Shown here piece after piece: positions 43,635 through 51,710 of a stretch of DNA of 64,000 nt; position 1 is the stretch's first letter; the number at the start of each line of letters is the position of its first letter. Source of the DNA: Acidobacteriota bacterium (lineage in GTDB: Bacteria > Acidobacteriota > Blastocatellia > Pyrinomonadales > Pyrinomonadaceae); assembly GCA_016715115.1 (NCBI GenBank), contig JADKBM010000004.1:434001-498000 (forward strand). Reading direction: 5' to 3'. Both the position numbers and the translations under genes were made by a program. The notes beneath the pieces were generated by a model. That model was not told the DNA's origin, ran no database searches, and worked only from the letters and a program-made list of their open reading frames with translations.

Positions 43635-46627
43635 TAATCCATTCCCGTCGGGATCCTGACATCGATCCCGGTGCCTTCGCCGATCGCCGAATCGATCTTC
43701 AATTCACCGTTCAGCAGTAGTGTGCGCTCCTTCAGTCCGACAAGTCCGAGTCCGTTTTTCGCCGCCGCCGGATCGAATCCCCGACCGTTGTCCTTGATGC
43801 GTATCGACACGAGCGTCCCGGCTCGTTCGATGATAACCGAAACTCTTGTCGCGTGCGCGTGCTTGAGGACGTTGTTGAGCGATTCCTGAACGATCCGATA
43901 GACGCAGATCTCCTCGTTCTCGGAGAAAACGCCGTCGACCGAATCGATCGCGCTTTCGACCTCAACGACGTCTTCGACGCTCTTGAGCATCGAGTTTATC
44001 GCCTTCGTCAGACCGAGCCGGTCGAGAAGTTGTGGGCGGAGATTGTTCGTGATCTCGCGGACCTCTTCGAGCGCCTGCGTTGCCGATTCCGCGATCTGAT
44101 CGAACTCTCTTTCGGCTCTTTCACGGTCGCCGCCCTTCTTGATCCCGAGCATCGCGCGGTTCTTGATGATGACGAGATTCTGGCCGAGCCCGTCGTGGAG
44201 TTCGGCGGCGATCCGCTTGCGTTCCGCTTCCTGATTTTCGATCAACTGCCTGGAAAAAACGGTCTTCGCCTCCGCGACCTTTCTCAAATGCGAAACCCGA
44301 TTTTGATAGATCAGCCAGACGCTAAGCGCGATTGCCAGGGCCAACAGGACGCGGAACCACAACGTCTGATAGAAATACGGATGAACGACGATCGTGACCG
44401 TCGCGCCTTCGGTATTCCACACGCCGCTGGCATTGGCGGCGATGACCCGGAAAGCGTAGCTGCCGGCGGGCAGATATGAATAGTTCGCGGTTCGCGTCGT
44501 TCCGGCTTCGACCCACTTGTCTTCAAATCCTTCGAGCCGGTATCTGAATTTCGTCTGGGCCGATTTTGTGAGGCTCAAACCGGTGAACCGGATCTCAAGC
44601 GACGTCTGATCAGGTTCGATCTCGAACTCCGACCGGGAATTCGGCGACGCGGCCTTGCGATCGACCGCGATGTCCTCGATGACGACCGGCGGCGGCGCCG
44701 GATTGACACGCTCGGCCCTCGGATCGACGATCGCGACGCCGCCCATCGTCGCGAACCAGAGCTTCCCATCCCGGGTCTTGATGGCCGCCGGGATTCGTCC
44801 GCCGTTGCATTCGGCGTTAAGCATTCCGTCCTTTTCGTCATAGGAAACGCTGTTCAGGTTTGGGATCTTGCCATCGGCGAAGTCGTTCAGTTCCTGTATC
44901 GCGACACGATGGATCCCGCGATTGCTCGACATCCAAAAGTTGCCGCGGCCGTCGTCAAGGATCGCGAAGACGCCGTTGTTGAATAGTCCGTGCTCGACCC
45001 GGTAATTGAAAAATCTCCCGTCCTTGTAACGGACCAGTCCATCGCCGTAGGTTCCGAACCAAAGGACTCCGTCCGCGTCTTCGTGGATCGCCCGCACGAA
45101 TCCTTTCGGACTGTTTTCGTCGTCGCCGAAGTTGGTGAATTTTCCGTCCTTGAAAAGCGACAGGCCGTCATAGGTCCCGAGCCAAAGGTTTTGTTGGTGG
45201 TCGAAATGAAGCGTGATGATTCTGTCGTTGTGCAGCCCTTCTTTGGTCGTGAGGTGCGCGATCTCTTTGTCGTCCCTGAATTCGAGCAATCCTTCTTCGG
45301 TGGCGATCCAGACGTTGCCCGAGCTGTCGGACGCAAAATCGGTGGCGCCGTTGGGCAGATCCCTGATCCCGATCCGCTTGTACGAGTCGCCGTTTCCCAT
45401 CCGTCCGAAACCGCCCTCGCCTTGATAGCCGAGCCAGACCCGCCGCTCAGGATCCTCCCACAAACCGCGCATATTAAGCGGAAACTTGTTCGAGTATTTG
45501 AGTCCCAGATCGATGATCTTACCGTTTCGAAAAACATTCACTCCCTGCGGCAACCCGATAAGAACATCTCCGTTCGAGGTTTCGAGCAGCGGATACACCT
45601 CGTTGCTGACGAGGCCGTCCCTGGTCGAAAGCGTGGAGACCAACTGCGGCCGCAGACGCCGCAAACCGGCTGTCGTCGCCACCCAGAAATTGCCTTCGCG
45701 GTCGGCCATTCCCTGTGTCGCATTGACCGACTTGCCGAGATCGAACGCGGTGAACTGCCCGCTGCCGAACTTGACCAACTGCCAGTCGAGACCGCGCGTC
45801 GTGTCCGGATTTCCAAAAACGAACCAGACATTTCCCTCGGCATCATCGAAGATCACGTACGGCGTGAGATCGTTGAGCGCCGGGATATCGGAGGCCGTAA
45901 AGACCGAAACGGCTCCGTCGGCGAGCCGATAGATCTTATCCTTGATCGCCAGCCACATTGCGCCGCGGGCATCTTCAAGATAGCGAAAGCCGGCGTTCGA
46001 ATTCAGATACTCAGGCGCCAGGTTGATGGCATACTGTGTAGTCTTTCCGTCGATAACGCGTTCGCCCGAGCCCGTTCGGAAGATCCATTTCGCACCGGAT
46101 CTCGGCGCGTAGATACGTTTGACGTTTGGTTCGTAGGGATCCGCGGCCGGCACGAATTCACCGTCTTTGAGATAATAGTTTCCGCCAAGGGTTTCGATCA
46201 GGGCATTCCCGTCGGCATCGTGAACGATCGATACCGAGCTGCTCGACGTCTGAGGCGATTGATATGTCGCGAAAACGCCTTCGCGGTAAACCGTGACCGC
46301 GCCGTTCTCGGTCGCCGCCCAGATAGTTCCTGCTTTGTCGACAAGAAGCCTTGAGAACCGATTGTTTGCAATGCCTTTCGTGTTGCCCTTGTCGAAGATC
46401 GTGAACCTGACGCCGTCGAATCGGGCCAGTCCGTCGAACGTCGAAAGCCACAGATAGCCGTCAGGCGTCTGCGCGACGCCCGTCACCGTGTTCTGCGGCA
46501 ACCCGTCGGCGGTCGTCCAGGTATCAAATCCGTATTGTTGGGCGAAAACGACGGACGAAAAGCCGACGGCGAAACAAATTACGATCGCCAGTCGTCGCAG
46601 ACTCAGCTGTGTCGGCCGTGATGACAT
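43634..46627 (-). CDS. Sensor histidine kinase with Reg_prop beta-propeller and Y_Y_Y domain
   Basis: From ATG 46627 the 997-residue protein has a signal peptide (LAIVICFAVGFSSVVFAQQ) and then a periplasmic two-component propeller starting FDTWTTADGLPQNTVTGVAQ. It has many repeats such as GNVWIATEEGLLEF and GVLWFGTYGDGLVRY. A Y_Y_Y domain (LEGFEDKWVEAGTTRTANYS) precedes the single membrane helix (LWFRVLLALAIALSVWLIY). The cytoplasmic part has HisKA_3 with the phosphoacceptor in AAELHDGLGQNLV and an HATPase_c domain (RIKDNGRGFDPAAAKNGLGL). The earlier in-frame start at 46750 would read through the neighbouring TPR remnant. It senses an extracellular, perhaps glycan, ligand. Confidence 0.93.
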   Translation of the reverse strand: MSSRPTQLSLRRLAIVICFAVGFSSVVFAQQYGFDTWTTADGLPQNTVTGVAQTPDGYLWLSTFDGLARFDGVRFTIFDKGNTKGIANNRFSRLLVDKAGTIWAATENGAVTVYREGVFATYQSPQTSSSSVSIVHDADGNALIETLGGNYYLKDGEFVPAADPYEPNVKRIYAPRSGAKWIFRTGSGERVIDGKTTQYAINLAPEYLNSNAGFRYLEDARGAMWLAIKDKIYRLADGAVSVFTASDIPALNDLTPYVIFDDAEGNVWFVFGNPDTTRGLDWQLVKFGSGQFTAFDLGKSVNATQGMADREGNFWVATTAGLRRLRPQLVSTLSTRDGLVSNEVYPLLETSNGDVLIGLPQGVNVFRNGKIIDLGLKYSNKFPLNMRGLWEDPERRVWLGYQGEGGFGRMGNGDSYKRIGIRDLPNGATDFASDSSGNVWIATEEGLLEFRDDKEIAHLTTKEGLHNDRIITLHFDHQQNLWLGTYDGLSLFKDGKFTNFGDDENSPKGFVRAIHEDADGVLWFGTYGDGLVRYKDGRFFNYRVEHGLFNNGVFAILDDGRGNFWMSSNRGIHRVAIQELNDFADGKIPNLNSVSYDEKDGMLNAECNGGRIPAAIKTRDGKLWFATMGGVAIVDPRAERVNPAPPPVVIEDIAVDRKAASPNSRSEFEIEPDQTSLEIRFTGLSLTKSAQTKFRYRLEGFEDKWVEAGTTRTANYSYLPAGSYAFRVIAANASGVWNTEGATVTIVVHPYFYQTLWFRVLLALAIALSVWLIYQNRVSHLRKVAEAKTVFSRQLIENQEAERKRIAAELHDGLGQNLVIIKNRAMLGIKKGGDRERAEREFDQIAESATQALEEVREITNNLRPQLLDRLGLTKAINSMLKSVEDVVEVESAIDSVDGVFSENEEICVYRIVQESLNNVLKHAHATRVSVIIERAGTLVSIRIKDNGRGFDPAAAKNGLGLVGLKERTLLLNGELKIDSAIGEGTGIDVRIPTGMD

Positions 46628-46659
46628 TCGGGTGACGATATTAATAGCACAAATCCGCG

Positions 46660-46951
46660 TTACTTGCTCACTGCAAGAATCCTCTCGATCGCGCTGATCG
46701 TATCTGCCTGAAATTCCGGCTCGATGGTTTAGTTGATAGCCTTTGCACACTCGGCTTTTGCTTCGTCATCGCGCCCCAACTCTGAGCGTATCTCCCAACT
46801 CCGTTTGTTCATACGCCGAATCCGGTGCGAGAAAGACAGTCGCTTTCGCTTCCGTCAACGATTCGTCGTTTTTTCCTTTCGCGCGCAAGTTCTGGGCCCT
46901 TTGCATCCGCTGCCGATGCCGACGCGAAATCGAAATGGCCTTCGAAGACAA
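46660..46951 (-). pseudogene. Decayed TPR-type gene remnant
   Basis: Minus-strand translation gives QNLRAKGKNDESLTEAKATV then FLAPDSAYEQTELGDTL in one frame, and RDDEAKAECAKAIN then a TAA and TIEPEFQADTISAIERILAV in another. Both parts look like the A/G-x-x-D-E-A-x-x-x-x-x-x-A pattern of tetratricopeptide repeats. A frameshift near 46780 and an internal TAA near 46730 break the frame. The remnant ends 32 bases from the kinase start. It is probably the tail of a lost TPR protein that once preceded the kinase. Confidence 0.65.
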
Positions 46952-47023
46952 AGCCCCGCGGGCGTTGATTCTTATCGTTCTTGCTTCCTTACATCAAAAA
47001 CGGACGGAGTTCCCGCCAATGAC

Positions 47024-47872
47024 TTAGGCAATTGAGCGTGGCGACCGCGGGCGATCGCTGCGTGACCACTCGCTCCACGAACCGACGTAGAGTTTCGGAA
47101 TCTCAAATCCCGCGTAATCAAAGGCGAGGATCGTATGGCAGGCGGTAACGCCTGAACCGCAATGTACGATCACATCGGATGGCTTCCGATCCGCCACGAT
47201 TTCCGCATATTTCTCACGTAATTCCTCGGGCGACCGGAAAAAGCCGTAATCGTCAAGGTTCTCAGCAAACGGCACGTTGACCGCACCCGGAATATGCCCC
47301 GCGATCAGATCGAGCGGTTCCCTCAGACCGTCAAACCGATCCTTCTCTCTGACATCGATCACGAGAAAATTATCGACTTGTCTGGCTCTTTCAACTTCAT
47401 CAATACCGGCGACCGGGAGTTTCCAATTTGCGATTTTGTACTCGCCGACTCTGTTCGAAGTCTCATCGCCCGAAATGGTTGGAAAGCCTGCATCGACAGC
47501 CGCGTCATATCCGCCGTCCAACAACTGAACTTTTTCGTGTCCGGCAGCGCGGAGCATCCACCAAAACCGGGCCGCGGCATTCGCACCACTTTTGTCGTCA
47601 TATGCGACCACGTGGCATTCAGGCGAAATTCCCAGTCTTTGCAGCAAATCGGCAAAATCGCCGACAGAAGGAAGCGGGTGGCGTCCGCCGTCGGCCGGAT
47701 CGGGCTTGATATCTGCGAGATCCGTGTTCAGATCAACGAACAGGGCTCCAGCGAGATGTTCGGCCTCATAACGGTCGCGCGCATCGGGTCCGGTTCGGAC
47801 GTCGATCAAGACCGGATCGCTCAGCGATCCGAGCTCCGAAGCGTGAATCAATGGAGAAAGCTTTTGTGCCAT
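47024..47872 (-). CDS. Thiosulfate/3-mercaptopyruvate sulfurtransferase (double rhodanese)
   Basis: The 282-residue protein has two rhodanese domains. The first has VLIDVRTGPDARDRYEAEHLAGALFVDL. The second has VIDVREKDRFDGLREPLD, AGHIPGAVNVPF and the active loop VHCGSGVTACHTILA, where CGSGVT is the loop type of 3-mercaptopyruvate sulfurtransferases. It transfers sulfane sulfur to thiols or cyanide. The first in-frame codon at 47881 is TTG, so I use ATG 47872. It follows the beta-lactamase gene by 11 bases, so they may be co-transcribed. Confidence 0.93.
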   Translation of the reverse strand: MAQKLSPLIHASELGSLSDPVLIDVRTGPDARDRYEAEHLAGALFVDLNTDLADIKPDPADGGRHPLPSVGDFADLLQRLGISPECHVVAYDDKSGANAAARFWWMLRAAGHEKVQLLDGGYDAAVDAGFPTISGDETSNRVGEYKIANWKLPVAGIDEVERARQVDNFLVIDVREKDRFDGLREPLDLIAGHIPGAVNVPFAENLDDYGFFRSPEELREKYAEIVADRKPSDVIVHCGSGVTACHTILAFDYAGFEIPKLYVGSWSEWSRSDRPRSPRSIA

Positions 47873-47883
47873 ATTGATCAAAA

Positions 47884-48798
47884 CTATTTCGTTTTCGCCA
47901 GAAAATAATCCCAGGCGGCCTTGGAAATATCGGCGATTATCTTCTCGTTCGCCGCGAAGTCTTCCTTCGATTCCGTAACAAAAACACTGATGAAATAGTG
48001 CTTTCCGTTCGGCAAAAAGACGATTCCGATATCGTTGACGGCGGCAGTGATCCCGGATTCCTTATTCGTTCCCGACCAGCCCGTTTTGTGGGCGACAACG
48101 GTTCCCGCCGGCAATTGTCCTTTCAGACGATTTGCGCCGGTTGACGTTTCACGCATCACTCTCCAGATAAACTCGTGGCTTTTGGCCGAGAGCAGTTTCC
48201 TTTTGTTGTCGTAAAAGGCTCTCAGAACATTGCCCGCGGCCTTCGGGGTCGTCCAGTTCTCGAATTGCCGGTTCCAATTTCCCTGCATCACCTCTTCGTT
48301 GATCTTGATCGAGATGTTATCGAACTTGTTGCCGGCAAAGTAGTTTTCAACCGCAAGCGGTCCGCCGACCAGTTTCAGCAGCACGTCGCAGCCGACGTTG
48401 TCGCTCATTGAAACCGTATATTCAAGAATCTCGGCGACCGAAAGCGTCGTGCCTTCGGGGTATTTTTCCCTGATCGGACTGTAAAGTCCCGGCAACAGTT
48501 CGCTTTTCTTGATCTCGATCTTTTGATCGAGCGAGAACGTGCCTTTGTCGATCTCAGCAAGCATCTTCAATCCGATGGGAAACTTGAAAACGCTCTGCAT
48601 CGGAAATCGCTTGTCACCGTTGACCAGAACAATGCTCTTTCCGCCCGCGTCAGAGATCGAAACCCCGACAACGGCCTTCTTTGTCGAGACTATCTCCTCG
48701 ATCTGCCTTCGCAACGTATCTTTGCTTTGTGCGAAAGCCTGAGTCGAGAAAATTAAAAGAATTGTTGCGGTTAGGAATAATATCTTCGTCATATTCAT
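47884..48798 (-). CDS. Class A beta-lactamase (A2-like), exported
   Basis: The 304-residue protein has a signal peptide (MNMTKILFLTATILLIFSTQAFA). Class A motifs are intact: SxxK at Ser69-Val-Phe-Lys72, SDN at 132-134, a Glu pair at 168-169 (NEEVMQ) in the omega loop, and KTG at 238-240. The omega loop NEEVMQGNWNRQFENW resembles the A2 subgroup (VEB, PER, CfxA types) rather than TEM. It would open beta-lactams in the periplasm. Substrate range cannot be predicted. It is followed by the sulfurtransferase gene and preceded by the PIN toxin gene. Confidence 0.93.
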   Translation of the reverse strand: MNMTKILFLTATILLIFSTQAFAQSKDTLRRQIEEIVSTKKAVVGVSISDAGGKSIVLVNGDKRFPMQSVFKFPIGLKMLAEIDKGTFSLDQKIEIKKSELLPGLYSPIREKYPEGTTLSVAEILEYTVSMSDNVGCDVLLKLVGGPLAVENYFAGNKFDNISIKINEEVMQGNWNRQFENWTTPKAAGNVLRAFYDNKRKLLSAKSHEFIWRVMRETSTGANRLKGQLPAGTVVAHKTGWSGTNKESGITAAVNDIGIVFLPNGKHYFISVFVTESKEDFAANEKIIADISKAAWDYFLAKTK

Positions 48799-48838
48799 AC
48801 CGTTACGCGATGATCGCGATGCGGGGCAAGGAAGTGAA

Positions 48839-49246
48839 TCAAAGTAGAGTCGTAAATCCCTCTTGCGTGAAGTGGTTATCGTGAGTCAAGACACTTTGAA
48901 GCCCCATCTCTTTCATAATCGACATCGAAATGCAATCGGTCAAACTGTAACCCTTGTCGTCGCGCATACGATACAATTCCAAACCCCTGACGAACGATTG
49001 GTGCGATTGTTCGATGACCTCGATTTTTGGATGAACGGAGACTTGCTGGCACATCGCACCGACGATTCTTCGGTGGCGTTCTCCTGAGTTGGAATAATAG
49101 TTCAAAAACTCAGTCAGAACTTCTTCGGTTGTTACCAACGAAATTTCAGGATTTTCCTCGTTGAATCGTTTCGCCGCGTGGTACCAGTGATCGCCGGGAT
49201 TAGCGAGGGCGATCCAAAAAAATGCATCCGCAAAAACCTTTTCCAT
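48839..49246 (-). CDS. PIN-domain protein, likely VapC-type RNase toxin
   Basis: The 135-residue protein begins MEKVFADAFFWIALANPGD, giving the first PIN Asp. Glu residues in TTEEVLTEFLNYY, Asp in YSLTDCISMSIM and Asp in LTHDNHF complete the acidic site. VapC toxins cleave tRNA or rRNA. It follows a DUF1778 protein by six bases, so the two form a toxin-antitoxin pair. This is an unusual combination because DUF1778 antitoxins are usually paired with GNAT toxins. Confidence 0.87.
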   Translation of the reverse strand: MEKVFADAFFWIALANPGDHWYHAAKRFNEENPEISLVTTEEVLTEFLNYYSNSGERHRRIVGAMCQQVSVHPKIEVIEQSHQSFVRGLELYRMRDDKGYSLTDCISMSIMKEMGLQSVLTHDNHFTQEGFTTLL

Positions 49247-49252
49247 TGAGGC

Positions 49253-49666
49253 TTACTTTTTCTTTTTCGGCGACCCGTAGAGATAATGATCGTGATTTTC
49301 CGCTCCGTCCGGCGGGAGCAACTGCCACTCTTCGAGGGCAATTTCATTGCTCAGAACTTCAAAAATGGCTGCGATCGACTGCGCTTTCGCCGCACTCTTC
49401 GCTTTCCTGAGATCTTTCACCGTATCCACTGCACGAACAACTTCGTCGTCATCGAGAGCTGCCAGAAACTGCTCATATTTTTCACGACTGACGACAAAAT
49501 TCGCGTTGTCCATTTCAAGTGCTTCGGCGGCTTCGACGGCGTGTTCTAAAACAAATTCGCTGATAGTCTTATTGCTCCGCTGCGCCGCACGCGAAATCAA
49601 TTCTTTTTGCTTAGTCGTCGCGCGAATGCTGAAGCGATTTTCACGATTTTCTTTGGTGGTGATCAT
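49253..49666 (-). CDS. DUF1778 (TacA-type) antitoxin with long C-terminal extension
   Basis: From ATG 49666 the product has 137 residues. The RHH-type N-terminus reads ENRFSIRATTKQKELISRAA and NKTISEFVLEHAVEAAEAL, followed by FVVSREKYEQFLAALDD, the neutralising segment of DUF1778 proteins. About 55 residues beyond the usual end follow (AVDTVKDLRKAKSAAKAQS ... SPKKKK), with a basic tail. GGAGG lies 11 bases before ATG. The next gene is a PIN protein. The extension may be the part that recognises that toxin. Confidence 0.82.
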   Translation of the reverse strand: MITTKENRENRFSIRATTKQKELISRAAQRSNKTISEFVLEHAVEAAEALEMDNANFVVSREKYEQFLAALDDDEVVRAVDTVKDLRKAKSAAKAQSIAAIFEVLSNEIALEEWQLLPPDGAENHDHYLYGSPKKKK

Positions 49667-49842
49667 ACTTAAAAACTTCCTCCAACGCGTGTGGGTGTAC
49701 AATGTCCATCCAAATTATCAAATGTGACCGCGGTTTTGTCAATTGTTGAAAAAAATGGCACGAATCTGCCTCTGCCGAACCTTGATTTCACACGGTTCGC
49801 AATCGCCCGAGTCGAGAAATCCGCGGTCTTGAAAATCGCGGA

Positions 49843-50445
49843 TCAATTCTGGCTGGTCTCCTCAGTATCTTCGTAATCGGAAGGATCAAAATCGGCAATA
49901 TCGACTTTCCCGAAATCCTTCGGCGGTGTCTTAACCGTTTTCTTGAGCGTTTCGTTCATCGGCCTGACGTTGTGATAGGACGTTGTTTCGATGCGGACCA
50001 ATTGCCAGGTTTTGTCGATGCGCGAATAGTTGAACTTGTAATCGGCCGTCCAGCGCCAGGCGCTACCGCCGTAGTGATTGACGGTAAAGGTGTTGCGGCC
50101 GACAGTGATTCCCGCGAAAGGATCCCCGAAAACACCGCCGCACTGCGAACACATCACGATCCTGTCATTGCGTTTCGCTTCGGACAATTTGTTGTTCTTG
50201 TCGCGAACAAGAATGATAAGCGGGCGTTCCGCCTCGGTCTCTTCGCCCTCGGACTTTTCCGGTTCCAAAACCAGGATGAAGTCCTTTCTTCCGTCGCCGT
50301 TCAAATCAGCCGTTTCGATGGCGATCGCTTTCATTCCCTTTTCGACAAACGGCTTGACATCGGCCGGAACCTTGACCGCGTTGTCCTGTGCTACGGCGAC
50401 GATCGCCGAAAGACAAATCGTCAACAATATCAACGTTGATTTCAT
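49843..50445 (-). CDS. Secreted protein with FG-GAP/EF-hand-like motif
   Basis: From ATG 50445 (GGAG six bases upstream) the product has 200 residues: a signal peptide (MKSTLILLTICLSAIVAVAQ) and ETADLNGDGRKDFILVLEPE, a calcium-loop motif common in FG-GAP proteins. An acidic run follows (EKSEGEETEAERP). The C-terminal part contains NHYGGSAWRWTADYKFNYSR and an acidic tail rich in Asp/Glu. A longer frame upstream to 50667 has no domain character and was not used. Function unknown. Confidence 0.72.
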   Translation of the reverse strand: MKSTLILLTICLSAIVAVAQDNAVKVPADVKPFVEKGMKAIAIETADLNGDGRKDFILVLEPEKSEGEETEAERPLIILVRDKNNKLSEAKRNDRIVMCSQCGGVFGDPFAGITVGRNTFTVNHYGGSAWRWTADYKFNYSRIDKTWQLVRIETTSYHNVRPMNETLKKTVKTPPKDFGKVDIADFDPSDYEDTEETSQN

Positions 50446-50713
50446 AACTTTCTCCGAAATTCCAGTACCATTCTTGTAAAGCAATTTCCAAATTATACAC
50501 GAGATACCGACCGAACAATTCGACAAAGAAAGATAGGTGTTTGAGAAGCGCACGGCCCGGGACAAATCGGGGAACGTTGCCATCGACAAAAAATTAGATG
50601 CATTCCAGGACGGCGATATGTCGCCGGTGAACCCGAACGCCCATGGCAGGCTCGAATGGGCGCTCACGCATCGAGTCGGATGCGAGTGCTCAAACCATAA
50701 ATCGACCTGATGT

Positions 50714-51568
50714 TCAGTTTGTTACTCGAACAAGCTCAATTGTTAAAGTACTTTCGTCAATATTTGTATATTCCAATCGAACAAATCCGAACTTGCGGTT
50801 GAAATAGCCTTTTAGCAAAGCGCTTCCCACGCGATTTGTCGCTTTTGATTCGATAACATAACAGTCTAGCTTTCCAATAGAAGTTTTGAGCCTGACTCTT
50901 TTTGTAATTTGATAAACATAGCTGCCGGTTAACGTGCCCTCATACTCGACGAATCTCGGATCCGACCATCTTTCCTGAATATCCTCAAGTTTCCATTTCC
51001 ATTGCTTCCCGATTTTCAGGGGAAATTTTACAAACGGAAACGGACTTAATTGCGTCACAGAGAACATTTTGGCTCGGAAAGGGTGGATCCAGAGATTTGC
51101 CCGATTTTCCGCAAGCCCGGTTGTCCCTTCGACTAACAGGCTTTCATCTGCCGAAAAATAGCGCTGCTGGATAACGGTTTGGCTGTAATCAGGAAACAAA
51201 CTTTCCAGTCCCCCATAGCCGTCAAGTACCTTTATTCCGATGAACTTAATGGTTAATGAATCCGCGTTCTTCGGATCAACAAAAGTCCATTTTTTTCGAT
51301 CGCTATCACCTCGTTCAGGAATTCTGCAATACGAACTTTCGCCGTTCTTGCTAAATGTGTAGGAAAAGAGGAACTCCCTGCCCGGCCGGTAGATCTTGTT
51401 GTCCCGGTTAAAGAAGTTTTCATCGGTATTTGACGTAGCCGGAACTTCAAAATCGAGTCCATTCCAGTTCTTAAATTGTGGAAATGCTGCGCTTGAGACC
51501 GTCAGCATCAAGACAAACAATGAGATTATCTTCCGGCTCACTGAGCCTCTTCGGTTCTTCTTAATCAT
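50714..51568 (-). CDS. Secreted protein of unknown function
   Basis: From ATG 51568 the product has 284 residues with a signal peptide (KIISLFVLMLTVSSAAFPQ). The mature part is beta-rich: FEVPATSNTDENFFNRDNK, FPDYSQTVIQQRYFSADESL and VEYEGTLTGSYVYQITKRVR. TTG 51604 and ATG 51595 in the same frame are alternatives. No domain was recognised. It lies downstream of the M28 gene by about 140 bases on the same strand. Confidence 0.68.
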   Translation of the reverse strand: MIKKNRRGSVSRKIISLFVLMLTVSSAAFPQFKNWNGLDFEVPATSNTDENFFNRDNKIYRPGREFLFSYTFSKNGESSYCRIPERGDSDRKKWTFVDPKNADSLTIKFIGIKVLDGYGGLESLFPDYSQTVIQQRYFSADESLLVEGTTGLAENRANLWIHPFRAKMFSVTQLSPFPFVKFPLKIGKQWKWKLEDIQERWSDPRFVEYEGTLTGSYVYQITKRVRLKTSIGKLDCYVIESKATNRVGSALLKGYFNRKFGFVRLEYTNIDESTLTIELVRVTN

Positions 51569-51710
51569 CGCCAAATCGCATATCTTTAACGTCATCTTTT
51601 GCAATCCGTGTCTTTGGCAACCTTGCCGGAATCCGTTTCGAAACGGGTGTCTGCGCGAATCGGCGCAACATCCAACATGATTCTCCGTTATCTTAATTTG
51701 TCCTTAGCCA

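Noticed and set aside
44990..46354. Long open frame antisense to the sensor kinase (454 codons)
   Set aside because: Shadow of a GC-rich coding sequence; the opposite frame has a full domain chain.
50446..50667. Longer N-terminus of the FG-GAP protein
   Set aside because: Signal peptide and GGAG before ATG 50445 fix the start; upstream residues are low-quality.
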